From positions 62,001 to 126,000 of the forward strand of contig JAGAYH010000042.1 in assembly GCA_017940565.1 (NCBI GenBank): a DNA stretch of 64,000 bases. Reading direction: 5' to 3'. The position numbers and the translations under genes were made by a program. The DNA comes from Bacteroidaceae bacterium. GTDB lineage: Bacteria; Bacteroidota; Bacteroidia; Bacteroidales; Bacteroidaceae. The notes below the pieces were generated by a model, which had not been told where the DNA came from, made no database searches, and saw only the letters and a program-made list of their open reading frames with translations. Numbering within the stretch: position 1 is the stretch's first letter; each line of letters opens with the position of its first letter. Positions 48,718 to 57,994 of the stretch are shown here, one piece after another.

Positions 48718-51700
48718 TTATCTGACGGCTATCTTCTTTCCTTTCGAAACATAGATGCCTTGGGACAGGTGCGCGTTTTTTTCGTTGACGGGGTGCCCGT
48801 TGAGGTCGTACCACAGTGCGAGGCCGTTTTTCCCGGCAAGGGTCAGGCTGACACCCGACTCGTCTTTCTTCTTGATAATGTATGTGGTTCCGGCAGTGGT
48901 CGGGGAAATGAGGATGCGGTCGGGCGAGAGCACTTGTACTTCGACCTTCTGTCCGCTCTCATCCGTCACGTCGTAGCCCGCAATGCCGGGATAGGCCACG
49001 GGCAGGGGTTTGCCGTGGTGACTGCGTATGACGGCTTGGGTCAGTACACTCTCGTCCCAACTCTCGTCCACTTCAAAGGCTCCCACGGCGCGCAGGCCGC
49101 GCACATTGCCTTTGGTCCAAACGTAGGGCAGGGCAGGCAGGAGCTGGAGCGTGTCGGTGTGGCTCTGCAGCAGCATTTCAGCCATGCCGGCGCATACGCC
49201 GAAGTTGCCGTCAATCTGGAAAGGGGCGTGCGAGTCGAACAGGTTGTAGTATACGCCACCCTGCGACTGGTCGGTGCCGTAGGTGGTGCTGTGGCGGAAG
49301 GCGCGCCGGAAGAGTTCCACACACTGGTCGGGCTGCAGGGCGCGGGCCCAGAGGTTCATCTTCCACCCCATGGACCAGCCGGTGGAGGGCAGTCCGCGCA
49401 GGGTGAGGCTGCGCACGGCGGGAGCGTAGTAGGGGCTCGATGCCGGCAGGTTGGCAAAGGGATAGAGCGCCATGAGGTGGCTGAGATGGCGGTGGCCGGT
49501 CTCGCTGCCGTTGCCGGTGGCGAAGTCGGTGTATTTCCATTCGCGCAGGATGGTGGAGCCAGCGGCTATGCCTTCGCGGGTGGCACCTCTGTAGGTCTCC
49601 GTGTGGAGCCCGTCGTCGAGTTTATCAAACTTTTCCTTCAGCTGATTTAAGAAGGTGCCAGTCACGCCGGCCTGGGTGGTGCCGAGGACCTCGATGGCCT
49701 GAATGGTCGTATGGAACAGGTTCCACACGATTTGTTGGGAGTGGGCCGTGGCGTTTTCCACGGGACCATGCTCGGGTGAGAACTCGTTGGGACATTCCCA
49801 CGTGCCGTCACTGGCCTGTTTCAGCCGTTCCATCCACATGCGGGTAGCCGACAGCATGACGGGCAGGGCCTTCTGACGGAGGAACTCTTGGTCGAGGGTG
49901 AAGCGGTAGTGCTGCCAGAGGTGGTCGGCGCTCCAGGCTCCGGCCTCGGGATAGTTGGCCGCCATCCAGTCGGTGCAGCAGCCGAATATGTTGTTCTCCG
50001 TGTAGCAGGCCCAACCTGTGGTGTGGTGCAGATAACGGCCGTCGGTGCCGTTGCCCGTGGCGTAGTTTTTCCATACAGGTTGCACCATGGCCATGTTGTA
50101 AAGGTAGTTAAGGTATTTCTCGTGTGTTTCCGGCAAACCGGTGATTTCGGCCGGCCAGTAGTTCATCTGGATATTGATGTTAGCGTGGATGTCGGAACAC
50201 CAGGGCGGGTTGTTCTTGTGATTCCAGATGCCTTGCAGGTTGTTGGGCAGGTCGATGCCGCGCGAACTGGCAATGAGCAGGTAACGGCCGTAGCTGAAGT
50301 AGAGTTGTTCCAGCATACGGGCGTCTTTGGAACGTGTGAGGAGTGTTTTGCTGGTCAGACCGGCATAGGTGTCGATGAGCTTGTTGGTGGTTTTGGCATT
50401 GGTGGCCCCTTCGAGTTCCAGGGTGCAGCGGTTGAAGAGCGCCTGATGGTCGCTGACGTGGTTGCTGCGGAGAGCCTCCCATGACTTGGCTGCCGCTTGG
50501 TCGATGGTGGCCTTGACCCGTGATGCCAGTTCGGCGGTGTGGCTCACGAAACCGTTGGCCACCGGATCGTAGTCGGTCGCGGCGGCAATGAGTACCAGTA
50601 TCTCGTCGGCGCCGTCCACACTGACGCCTGTTTCATCGGTTGTAGTGGTGCCTCCAGTGGCAATGACCTTCATGCGGGCATTGTAAGACACGGTGGTGAG
50701 TTTCCCGGAAAAAGTGCCTTCGCCGTCAGCGTAGGTGCCGCGCAGGTTGTGGGCGTTCCACAGGTAGAAGTGCTGGCTCAACTGTCCCGGCTCACTGGCG
50801 GTGAGGTGTATGGCCAGCACCTGGTCGGGATGAGAGGCGATATATTCGCGGCGGAAGGTGACCGACTTGTCTGTGTTCTTCCATTCGGCGGTAGCCACGG
50901 CCTCCGACAGGTCAAGCGTGCGTACATAGTCCTTGACACCTTTGGCCGTTGTCGTTCCGAAGCGTTCGGAAGTGTCGGTGATGTAGAGCCGGCCGAAGTT
51001 TTGGTAACCGCCGTCGCGATTATAGACGGTCGATGAGCCGGTCCACAGGGTTTTTTCGTTGAATTGCAGGATGTCCTGACGGATGCCGCCATAGACCATG
51101 CCGCCCAGCTGACCGTTTCCGATGGGCAGGGCATACTCCATCCAGGGGTCACTGACCGTGGCACGGGTGACGGGAACGGTGTACCATAAGGTGAGCGGGT
51201 TTTCGGGCTTCCACGCGGTGTTGGCGGCGCAGGCCCATTCCGTCAAGGTCTGTGGTTCGGGATCTGTGTCGGGCAGGGAGGCCGGCTCGACAAACAGCAA
51301 GGGATTGTTCACATCGCCGGCATTCCAAGAACCGAGCTCACGTCCGGCTCCGGCTCCACCCCATTGGTTCATGGATTGTCCGGAAATGGAGACCGTCTGT
51401 ATTTCCCAAGCCGGGGCGTAACTGGTGTTGCCGGTGGCGACAAGTTTCAACTGTCCCGTCTTCGAGGCCGAAGTGGCGTAACGGCTGCCGTTGTAGTAGA
51501 TATGGCGCCCGCTTTGTCCTATGATTTCGCAGGACGATTGTGTGCCGACGACTTTCCACAGTTGCGACTTGTTGTTCTTGTCGATGGCCACTGTCTTGAG
51601 CACGGCGCCTTCGCCCATATCCTGCAGGGCGGCTTCGCCGTTGCGGAACTGGATGAGGTACCACACTTCATTCCCGTCAGTGCTGAATGTTGGCAGTGTT

Positions 51701-51762
51701 TGTGCACCGAGACCGCACAGTGTCAGTATGGGCAGAGCAAATAATAATATCAATTTTCTCAT
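48718..51762 (-). CDS. Secreted GH95 family enzyme (alpha-L-fucosidase/galactosidase) with type IX sorting tail
   Basis: A 1014-residue exported enzyme. Signal peptide about 1-20 (GAQ); residues 25-160 form a beta-trefoil-like domain with [18 protein letters not shown]95 proper starts at about 185 with [20 protein letters not shown] and FNEKTLWTG. Catalytic elements: [15 protein letters not shown] (the two Asn residues), [10 protein letters not shown] (Glu), and [15 protein letters not shown] (Asp). The last 30 residues, [12 protein letters not shown] then [13 protein letters not shown], match a type IX secretion C-terminal domain, so it is probably displayed at the cell surface. It would remove terminal fucose or galactose from host or plant glycans. 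Confidence 0.9.
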   Translation of the reverse strand: MRKLILLFALPILTLCGLGAQTLPTFSTDGNEVWYLIQFRNGEAALQDMGEGAVLKTVAIDKNNKSQLWKVVGTQSSCEIIGQSGRHIYYNGSRYATSASKTGQLKLVATGNTSYAPAWEIQTVSISGQSMNQWGGAGAGRELGSWNAGDVNNPLLFVEPASLPDTDPEPQTLTEWACAANTAWKPENPLTLWYTVPVTRATVSDPWMEYALPIGNGQLGGMVYGGIRQDILQFNEKTLWTGSSTVYNRDGGYQNFGRLYITDTSERFGTTTAKGVKDYVRTLDLSEAVATAEWKNTDKSVTFRREYIASHPDQVLAIHLTASEPGQLSQHFYLWNAHNLRGTYADGEGTFSGKLTTVSYNARMKVIATGGTTTTDETGVSVDGADEILVLIAAATDYDPVANGFVSHTAELASRVKATIDQAAAKSWEALRSNHVSDHQALFNRCTLELEGATNAKTTNKLIDTYAGLTSKTLLTRSKDARMLEQLYFSYGRYLLIASSRGIDLPNNLQGIWNHKNNPPWCSDIHANINIQMNYWPAEITGLPETHEKYLNYLYNMAMVQPVWKNYATGNGTDGRYLHHTTGWACYTENNIFGCCTDWMAANYPEAGAWSADHLWQHYRFTLDQEFLRQKALPVMLSATRMWMERLKQASDGTWECPNEFSPEHGPVENATAHSQQIVWNLFHTTIQAIEVLGTTQAGVTGTFLNQLKEKFDKLDDGLHTETYRGATREGIAAGSTILREWKYTDFATGNGSETGHRHLSHLMALYPFANLPASSPYYAPAVRSLTLRGLPSTGWSMGWKMNLWARALQPDQCVELFRRAFRHSTTYGTDQSQGGVYYNLFDSHAPFQIDGNFGVCAGMAEMLLQSHTDTLQLLPALPYVWTKGNVRGLRAVGAFEVDESWDESVLTQAVIRSHHGKPLPVAYPGIAGYDVTDESGQKVEVQVLSPDRILISPTTAGTTYIIKKKDESGVSLTLAGKNGLALWYDLNGHPVNEKNAHLSQGIYVSKGKKIAVR

Positions 51763-51820
51763 TTTTGTAATTTGAATGGGTTTTGATAGAAAAAAAATGG
51801 TTATTTGTACGAATGGCGTG

Positions 51821-52969
51821 CTAATAGCCGAACCGTCCGGCAGCTTTCTCCATACTTTGGATTATTTCCACGCCGAAGGGGCAGCGTGGCTCGCACAGGC
51901 CGCAGCCGATACAGTCGGAGGCGTGGACGTTGAGCGCCTTGTAGTGTTCTCTTACAGTTTCAGGCACCATGCCTTCGGCCTCGGTCAGATTATAGAGTTT
52001 ATTGACCATGGCGATGTCGATGCCGGCCGAGCACGGGGCGCAGTGGCCGCAGTACATGCAGTGGCCTTTCCAGGAGAAGAGCGTCATGCCCTGCATCACC
52101 TGTGTATAGTCGCGCTCTTCGGCCGTGGCATTGCACCAGGCCAGTGCCTGCTGCAGTTCTTCCTGACTGCGTATGCCCGTCATGATGGAAGCCACGCCGG
52201 GGCGTGACAGGGCGTACTCCAGACACTGCACTGTGGTAAAGGCCCGTCCGAAGGGCGAGTTTTTCTCGCTGAGCAGGTCTCCGCCGCCATAGACTTTCAT
52301 TACGTTGATGCCCACGCCGCGCTGTTCGCACAGTTCATAGAGCCGTTCGCGCTGTGGGTCGATGTTCTGCAGTGCGTGTGCATAGTTCTTTTCAGCCCAC
52401 AGTTCCTCCACGTCTTCCGATGCCGGCTGCATGTCGTAGCAGGGGTTGATGCTGAACATCAGCACGTCGATGAGGTCGGACTTGACGGCTTCGATGGCCA
52501 CCTGCGGGTTGTGGCTGCTCATGCCGATGCAGCGGATGCGGCCTTCGGCCTTGAGCCGGCGGGCAAAGGCCATGACGGGACCTTCCATCACCTCCTTCAG
52601 GTCGTCCATGGCGTCCACGTAGTGTATCATGCCCACGTCCAGATAGTCCGTGCCGAGTTCCCGGAGTTGCTGCTCGAAGGCCGGTGCCAGTTTTTCCGGC
52701 TCTCGGGTGCGGAGATACTGTCCGTCCTCCCACACGGTGCACAGGTGGCCCTGCAGTATGAACTCGTTTCTGCGTTCCCCGAGGGCGCGGCCCACGGCCT
52801 GGCGCATTGCCGGGTTGGGAGAGTAGAGGTCCATGAAGTTCACGCCGTGGTCGATGGCGTAGTCGAAGATGCGGCGTGTTTCCTCCTCGCTTTTGTCTAT
52901 AAACCCCTCACACCCCATGCCGATGGCGCTGACACGGAGGCCTGAACGGCCCATAATACGATATTCCAT
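51821..52969 (-). CDS. Aldo/keto reductase with C-terminal 4Fe-4S ferredoxin domain
   Basis: A 382-residue Fe-S aldo/keto reductase. The TIM-barrel part covers about 1-270, with [20 protein letters not shown] holding the Asp and Tyr, and DVGMIHYVD the His. In place of the usual catalytic Lys near FxxTK there is FILQGHL, so the Lys appears to be Gln, as I recall for this Fe-S subfamily. The C-terminal ~90 residues have [15 protein letters not shown] and [14 protein letters not shown], two cysteine clusters for 4Fe-4S centres. It probably links a redox partner to a carbonyl or other substrate in the cytoplasm. It is monocistronic with its own promoter. Confidence 0.88.
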   Translation of the reverse strand: MEYRIMGRSGLRVSAIGMGCEGFIDKSEEETRRIFDYAIDHGVNFMDLYSPNPAMRQAVGRALGERRNEFILQGHLCTVWEDGQYLRTREPEKLAPAFEQQLRELGTDYLDVGMIHYVDAMDDLKEVMEGPVMAFARRLKAEGRIRCIGMSSHNPQVAIEAVKSDLIDVLMFSINPCYDMQPASEDVEELWAEKNYAHALQNIDPQRERLYELCEQRGVGINVMKVYGGGDLLSEKNSPFGRAFTTVQCLEYALSRPGVASIMTGIRSQEELQQALAWCNATAEERDYTQVMQGMTLFSWKGHCMYCGHCAPCSAGIDIAMVNKLYNLTEAEGMVPETVREHYKALNVHASDCIGCGLCEPRCPFGVEIIQSMEKAAGRFGY

Positions 52970-52995
52970 AATTGCTTTGATACTTTATTATGGTG

Positions 52996-53003
52996 CAAAG
53001 ATA
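52996..53003 (-). promoter_or_regulatory. -7 element of the aldo/keto reductase gene
   Basis: Minus-strand TATCTTTG, 26 bp before the ATG at 52969; divergent from rlmN. Confidence 0.65.
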
Positions 53004-53078
53004 AAGAAAAACTTGCTGAAACGGTCATCTCCATGGAGGATAATGCCACCGAATTCCCTCGTTTTCGGCAGAAAAATG

Positions 53079-53086
53079 TACTTTTG
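53079..53086 (+). promoter_or_regulatory. -7 element of rlmN
   Basis: TACTTTTG, 24 bp before the ATG at 53111. Confidence 0.65.
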
Positions 53087-53110
53087 CACCACAAAATGCA
53101 ATGATTCAAA

Positions 53111-54178
53111 ATGGAGAAAACCGCACTTTCCGGCCTCACGTTGGTCGAGCTGCAGCAGGTGGTGCAGGGCGAAGGCCTCCCCAAGTTCACCGCCAAGCAG
53201 ATGGCACAGTGGCTCTATGCCAAGCAAATCTTTTCGTTTGACGAGATGACCAACCTTTCCAAAGCCGCCCGCGAGCGTCTCGACAGCCGTTTCCTGGTCG
53301 GACGCTCACGGCCCGTGAAGACGCAGGTCTCGGCCGACGGCACCGAAAAATACCTCTTCCGCACCCTCGGTGGCGACTATGTGGAGACGGTCTATATTCC
53401 CACCGACGACCGCGCCACCCTGTGCATTTCCACCCAAGTGGGCTGCCGCATGGGGTGCAAGTTTTGCATGACCGGCCGCCAGGGGCTGCAAGGCAACCTC
53501 AGCGTGGCCGATATGCTCAATCAGATTTACGGTTCGCCCCACTTTGACCGACTCACCAACCTGGTCCTCATGGGGCAGGGCGAGCCTTTCGATAACACCG
53601 ACAACGTCTTGCGGCTCACTCAGCTGTTGCAGGCCCCGTATGGTCTGGCATGGAGCCCCAAGCGCATCACCGTCTCCACCGTCGGCCTGCTTGGGGGCTT
53701 ACGCCGCTTTCTCGACGCCAGCGACTGCAATCTGGCCGTCTCGCTCCATTTCCCCACCTCCGCGCAGCGGGCCGAGTGGATGCCGGCCGAGAAGGCCTAT
53801 CCCATAGAGCGTGTGGTTGAAGAACTGAAGCAATACGATTTCTGCCGCGACCTCCGTCGCGGCGAGGTGCGCTTGGGCAACCACCAGCGCCGCCTCTCCT
53901 TCGAGTACATCCTCTTCAAGGGTGTCAACGACTCGGAACAGCATGCCCGCACGTTGGTGCGCCTGCTCCGCGGACTCGACTGCCGTGTCAACCTTATTCC
54001 CTTCCATGCCATCCCCGGCTCCCCTCTGCAAGGGTGCACCGAGGCTGAGATGAAAGCCTTCCGCGACCGTCTCACGCAGCACGGCCTCTTTGCCACCCTC
54101 CGTGCCTCCCGTGGCCAGGACATCCTCGCTGCCTGCGGACTGCTCAACACGGCAGGAAAGAAGGGCGAGGCATCCTGA
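53111..54178 (+). CDS. rlmN: Dual-specificity rRNA/tRNA adenine-C2 methyltransferase RlmN
   Basis: Radical SAM enzyme that methylates C2 of A2503 in 23S rRNA and A37 in some tRNAs. 355 residues, usual length. The [4Fe-4S] motif is C112-xxx-C116-xx-C119 in CRMGCKFCMTGRQG; LVLMGQGEPFDN and STVGLLGGLRRF are typical RlmN blocks; the C-terminal ILAACGLLN holds the second catalytic Cys (about 342). N-terminal accessory domain about 1-70. Own promoter, divergent from the aldo/keto reductase. Very secure. Confidence 0.96.
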   Translation: MEKTALSGLTLVELQQVVQGEGLPKFTAKQMAQWLYAKQIFSFDEMTNLSKAARERLDSRFLVGRSRPVKTQVSADGTEKYLFRTLGGDYVETVYIPTDDRATLCISTQVGCRMGCKFCMTGRQGLQGNLSVADMLNQIYGSPHFDRLTNLVLMGQGEPFDNTDNVLRLTQLLQAPYGLAWSPKRITVSTVGLLGGLRRFLDASDCNLAVSLHFPTSAQRAEWMPAEKAYPIERVVEELKQYDFCRDLRRGEVRLGNHQRRLSFEYILFKGVNDSEQHARTLVRLLRGLDCRVNLIPFHAIPGSPLQGCTEAEMKAFRDRLTQHGLFATLRASRGQDILAACGLLNTAGKKGEAS

Positions 54179-54227
54179 GGAGTGCCAAGGCCCCCGTGGG
54201 GAACTTGTGAGACACGGGAGGGCGGTC

Positions 54228-54290
54228 CGTTTATTCCAAATCCGTTTTCGTTTTTCCTAAATCCGATTTAGGCCGCTCCAACTGCGTTTT
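54228..54290 (-). repeat. 21-bp tandem array, family A, three units
   Basis: Minus-strand units 54290-54270 (AAAACGCAGTTGG), 54269-54249 (AAATCGGATTTAG), 54248-54228 (AAAACGGATTTGG). Between rlmN and the pdxA operon; nothing else in 54179-54369. Confidence 0.85.
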
Positions 54291-54369
54291 CGTTTTCGCC
54301 GTTCAGGCGCTTCGGAAGTGCGGGCGAGGATTTTTGACGTTCATTTTTCGGTTTTTAATTATAAAATAG

Positions 54370-54377
54370 TATCTTTG
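54370..54377 (+). promoter_or_regulatory. -7 element of the pdxA operon
   Basis: TATCTTTG, 23 bp before the ATG at 54401. Confidence 0.65.
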
Positions 54378-54400
54378 TAGGTTGAAACAATAAGATTAAG

Positions 54401-55495
54401 ATGAACAACGGAAAAATACGTGTCGGAATTACGCACGGCGACACCAATGGTGTCGGCTATGAGTTGATATTGAAAACATTCGGAGACCCCGCGATGTGCG
54501 ACCTGTGCATCCCCATCGTCTATGGTTCGGCCAAGGTGGCCACGTTCCACCGCCGGGCCGTGGGTTCGGAGACGAACTTCACGGTGGTGTCCTCGCCCCA
54601 GGCGGCGCAGAGCGGCCGGTTGAACATGATTTCGGTGTTCGACGAGGAAATCAAGGTGGACCTGGGCCAGCCCACGGAAGAGAGCGGCCGGGCCGCGCTG
54701 CTCTCGTTGCAGCGGGCTGTGGAGGACTATGAGAACGGTGACATCGACGTGCTGGTGACGGCACCTGTGAATAAGAAAAACATCCGTTCGAGCGAGTTCC
54801 CCTTCGTGGGTCATACGGAGTATCTGGAAAAAGCCCTCGGCGAAGGCCAGGAGGCCCTGATGATGCTGATGAACCAGTCGCTGCGTGTGGCTCTGGTGAC
54901 GATGCACATGCCGGTGAAAGAAGTGGCGGCGTCGATTTCACAAGAGGCCATAGAGCGCAAGATAGACATACTGAACGACAGTCTGAAGACGGACTTCACC
55001 ATCTCCATCCCGCGCATAGCGGTGCTGTCGCTCAATCCGCACGTGGGCGACGACGGCCTGCTGGGTGACGAGGAAGAAAACTTCATCAAACCGGCCATTG
55101 AAGCCATGCGCGAGAAAGGAGTACAGTGTTTCGGCCCGTATTCGGCCGACGGCTTCTTCGGCGCCGGACAGTACAAGCACTTCGATGCGGTGCTGGCCAT
55201 GTATCACGACCAGGGGCTTGCCCCCTTCAAGGCTCTCTCGATGGACGACGGCGTGAACTTTACCGCCGGACTGCCGGTGGTGCGCACCTCGCCCGACCAC
55301 GGCACGGCCTTCGACATTGCCGGCAAGGGCGTGGCCAACGAAAACTCGTTCCGCCAGGCCGTCTATGCCGCCATCGACATCTACCGCAACCGTGAACGCG
55401 AGGACGAGGCTTCGGCCAACCCGCTGAAGATTGTGGCTCAGGAACGTGACAGTAAGACCTATGCCCAGCGCACCGCCGCTGGCCAGATAGAATGA
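54401..55495 (+). CDS. pdxA: 4-hydroxythreonine-4-phosphate dehydrogenase
   Basis: Oxidises 4-phospho-hydroxy-L-threonine in pyridoxal phosphate synthesis. 364 residues, somewhat long but complete. Seen: GITHGDTNGVGYELI (about 7-21), VTAPVNKKNIR (about 115-125), the metal His in FVGHTEYLEKALG (about 132-144), and YHDQGLAPFKAL (about 268-279) with further metal His, and RTSPDHGTAFDIAG. Cytoplasmic, usually a dimer with NAD. The stop overlaps the next gene by 4 bp, and it leads a five-gene operon of lipid head-group enzymes, an unusual setting for pdxA. Secure. Confidence 0.96.
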   Translation: MNNGKIRVGITHGDTNGVGYELILKTFGDPAMCDLCIPIVYGSAKVATFHRRAVGSETNFTVVSSPQAAQSGRLNMISVFDEEIKVDLGQPTEESGRAALLSLQRAVEDYENGDIDVLVTAPVNKKNIRSSEFPFVGHTEYLEKALGEGQEALMMLMNQSLRVALVTMHMPVKEVAASISQEAIERKIDILNDSLKTDFTISIPRIAVLSLNPHVGDDGLLGDEEENFIKPAIEAMREKGVQCFGPYSADGFFGAGQYKHFDAVLAMYHDQGLAPFKALSMDDGVNFTAGLPVVRTSPDHGTAFDIAGKGVANENSFRQAVYAAIDIYRNREREDEASANPLKIVAQERDSKTYAQRTAAGQIE

Positions 55496-56211
55496 AATTT
55501 GCGGTGATTGCCGCCGGCGACGGTTCACGCCTCGAGCAAGAGGGCGTGGCCGCCAACAAGCCGTTGGTCACTCTGGCGGGCGAACCCATGCTCGACCGCT
55601 TGCTGCGCATCTTCACCGATGCCGGAGCCTCGGAGGTGGCCGTCATCGTAAACGAACGGATGCCCGAGGTGGTGAGGCATGCCCGCAAGATGGAAGAAGA
55701 ACGCCGCACCTCGCCCTGCCCCCTGCGGCTGAAAGTGGCCGCCACACCCAGTTCAATGCACAGTTTCCACGCCATCAGCGAGTGGCTTGAGGACGGTCCT
55801 TTCTGCCTCACCACGGTGGACACGGTGTTCCGCCCCGATGAGTTTAACAGCTACATCAGAGCCTTTCGTTCGGGCAGTGCCGACGGACTGATGGCAGTGA
55901 CCGACTATGTGGACGACGAGCGGCCGCTCTATGTGGGCACCGACGGGGACTTGAACATTACGGGCTTCTACGACAACCCCACGGGCTGCCGCTATATCTC
56001 AGGAGGCATGTATTGCCTGACACCGCCGGCCCTCGACACGCTACGCCGCTGTGTGGCCGCAGGACAAAGCCGGATGCGCAATTTCCAACGGCAACTGGTG
56101 GCCGACGGTCTGAAACTGAAAGCGTGGCCATTCAGCAAAATCCTGGACGTGGACCATGCCGCTGACATCGCGAAAGCAGAACAATTCTTAAGCGAGATAC
56201 ATTATGAGTAA
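55492..56211 (+). CDS. Sugar/polyol-phosphate nucleotidyltransferase
   Basis: A 239-residue NTP transferase. The start FAVIAAGDGSRLEQEG (about 3-18) and NKPLVTLAGEPMLDRLLRI (about 23-41) form the nucleotide-binding signature, with a metal Asp in CLTTVDTVF (about 105-113). It is the size of the MobA-like or CTP-type nucleotidyltransferases that make CDP-activated alcohols or CDP-sugars. With the CDP-alcohol transferase two genes on, it may supply the CDP-activated head group (for example a CDP-polyol). The exact substrate is not decided. It overlaps pdxA by 4 bp and the ATP-grasp gene by 8 bp. Confidence 0.88.
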   Translation: MKFAVIAAGDGSRLEQEGVAANKPLVTLAGEPMLDRLLRIFTDAGASEVAVIVNERMPEVVRHARKMEEERRTSPCPLRLKVAATPSSMHSFHAISEWLEDGPFCLTTVDTVFRPDEFNSYIRAFRSGSADGLMAVTDYVDDERPLYVGTDGDLNITGFYDNPTGCRYISGGMYCLTPPALDTLRRCVAAGQSRMRNFQRQLVADGLKLKAWPFSKILDVDHAADIAKAEQFLSEIHYE

Positions 56212-57022
56212 ATTGGTAGGAATTATGCGTGCGGAGGTGTATTCCCCCCGTTCCAACGACACGGCCATCATGGAATCGGTGACGCATCTGCTGATGTTGC
56301 GCCGTCATCATGTGGAAATAGTTTCTGAGACCGATGTAGACCGTTTCCCCCAGAGGGCCAATTTGTATTTTTCCATGGCGCGTTCGCCGGAGGCCTTGGC
56401 CGCCCTCGACGGCCGCTGTGTGGTCAATGCTCCCCAGGGTGTGAGAAACTGCCGCCGTGAAGCGTTGACGGCTCTGATGCAGACCAATCATGTGCCCATG
56501 CCCAAAACGGTGCTTATGGATACGGCTTCCTCTGAATTTACATTGCCTTCCGGTCCGTTGTGGCTGAAGCGTGCCGACGGATGGTCGATGTCGGCCGACG
56601 ATGTGTGTCAGGTTCACAACGAAGAGGAACTCAAAGCGGCTCTGCTGGGATTTAACAAGCGTGGCATAGCCGCTGTGGTGGCCAGTGAACATCTGGCGGG
56701 TGACCTGGTGAAATTCTACGGTGTCAAAGATACCGGCTTCTTCTATTGGTATTATCCTGAAGGCGAAGGCCGCTTCGGCCATGAACGTGAAAACGGACTG
56801 ACACGCGGCTATACTTTCAGCGCCACGGCGTTGAACCACGAGGCCGAGCGGTTGGCCGGTTTGATAGGTATTGACATCTACGGTGGCGATGCCGTGATAG
56901 ACGAGCGGGGACAATTCAAACTGATTGATTTCAACGATTGGCCCAGTTTCTCGCGTTGCATCGGCGACGCGGCCACAGCCATAGCCGATTTGCTGGAAAC
57001 CCATTTGGACGATGGCATCTGA
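56204..57022 (+). CDS. ATP-grasp-like enzyme
   Basis: A 272-residue protein with an ATP-grasp-like fold. The N-terminal part has LVGIMRAEVYSPRSND; the nucleotide-binding region has PLWLKRADGWSMSADDV (about 122-138), and the metal-binding DFN is in FKLIDFNDWPSFSRC (about 244-258). ATP-grasp enzymes join a carboxylate to an amine or thiol through an acyl-phosphate. In a head-group operon it could add an amino acid to a lipid or polyol, but no substrate can be read. Its stop overlaps the CDP-alcohol transferase start by 11 bp. Confidence 0.75.
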   Translation: MSKLVGIMRAEVYSPRSNDTAIMESVTHLLMLRRHHVEIVSETDVDRFPQRANLYFSMARSPEALAALDGRCVVNAPQGVRNCRREALTALMQTNHVPMPKTVLMDTASSEFTLPSGPLWLKRADGWSMSADDVCQVHNEEELKAALLGFNKRGIAAVVASEHLAGDLVKFYGVKDTGFFYWYYPEGEGRFGHERENGLTRGYTFSATALNHEAERLAGLIGIDIYGGDAVIDERGQFKLIDFNDWPSFSRCIGDAATAIADLLETHLDDGI

Positions 57023-57953
57023 ACGGAGTAAACTGCAGGCGACTTTTAAGTCGATGGATACCGAGGAATGGCTCGACATTCACTTCACTCGTCCCATCGG
57101 CTACGTCTGGGCTCTGTTCTTCAAACGGCTGCACGTTCATCCCAATGTGGTGACCATTTTCTCCATTCTTCTGGGTATGGCGGCGGCTGTGATGTTTTAT
57201 TTCACCGACTTTTGGCATAACCTGGCGGGTGTGCTGCTCATGATGTGGGCCAATTTCTACGACAGCGCCGACGGTCAGTTGGCGCGCATGACGGGACAGA
57301 AAACCCACTGGGGACGTTTGCTCGATGGCTTTGCAGGCGACATCTGGTTCTTCTGCATTTACGTGGCCATCTGTCTGCGGCTGTTCCATCAGCCCATTCC
57401 CCTGACCGATATTCCTTGGGGTATCGGCATCTTCGCCCTCTGCATTTTTTCAGGAACTATCTGTCATGCCCGGCAAAGCCAGCTGGCCGACTACTACCGC
57501 AACATTCACCTTTACTTCTTGCCCGGTGCCGACAGCGAACTCGACACCTACGTGCAGCAGAAGGCCCTGCGCGACGCAACGCCCAAGAAAGGCAATTTCT
57601 GGTGGCGTATTTTTTTGTTCTTCTACGTGCGTTACACCCGGCGTCAGGAGGAACTGACTCCTGAGTTCCAACGTCTGATGCAGACTCTCCGCGAGAAGTG
57701 TGGCGGCGAGCCCGGTGAGGACTTCCGTCAGGCTTTCCGCCAGCAGAGTTTGCCGTTGATGAAATATGCAAACATTCTGACGTTCAACTGCCGGGCATTC
57801 ACACTCTATGCCGCCTGCCTGCTCAATATCCCCTGGCTCTATCCCCTGGCTGAGATCACCGTGTTCTCCGCCATATACATTTACATGCACTGCCGTCACG
57901 AGCGGATGAGCCGCCGGTTTGCCGACAATATCATCAACGCCTCCAGACCATAA
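57012..57953 (+). CDS. CDP-alcohol phosphatidyltransferase family protein
   Basis: A 313-residue integral membrane enzyme of the CDP-alcohol phosphatidyltransferase family, with about six hydrophobic segments. The signature at about 83-110 reads YDSADGQLARMTG then GRLLDGFAGD: the DxxDGxxAR part is present, but the last Asp comes one residue later (DxxxxD rather than DxxxD). It joins a CDP-activated alcohol to another alcohol, as in phosphatidylinositol or phosphatidylglycerol-phosphate synthesis. It is long for the family (usually 180-250). The gene overlaps the ATP-grasp gene by 11 bp. Substrates are not proven. Confidence 0.88.
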   Translation: MASERSKLQATFKSMDTEEWLDIHFTRPIGYVWALFFKRLHVHPNVVTIFSILLGMAAAVMFYFTDFWHNLAGVLLMMWANFYDSADGQLARMTGQKTHWGRLLDGFAGDIWFFCIYVAICLRLFHQPIPLTDIPWGIGIFALCIFSGTICHARQSQLADYYRNIHLYFLPGADSELDTYVQQKALRDATPKKGNFWWRIFLFFYVRYTRRQEELTPEFQRLMQTLREKCGGEPGEDFRQAFRQQSLPLMKYANILTFNCRAFTLYAACLLNIPWLYPLAEITVFSAIYIYMHCRHERMSRRFADNIINASRP

Positions 57954-57992
57954 TCTCCCAACTCTAATCTCTCAATTCTAATCTCTCAACTC
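57951..57992 (+). repeat. Three 14-bp tandem repeats abutting a start codon
   Basis: TAATCTCTCAACTC-like units at 57951-57964, 57965-57978 and 57979-57992, ending 2 bases before the ATG at 57995. They fill the only sizeable gap in the operon and leave no Shine-Dalgarno site. Confidence 0.85.
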
Positions 57993-57994
57993 CC

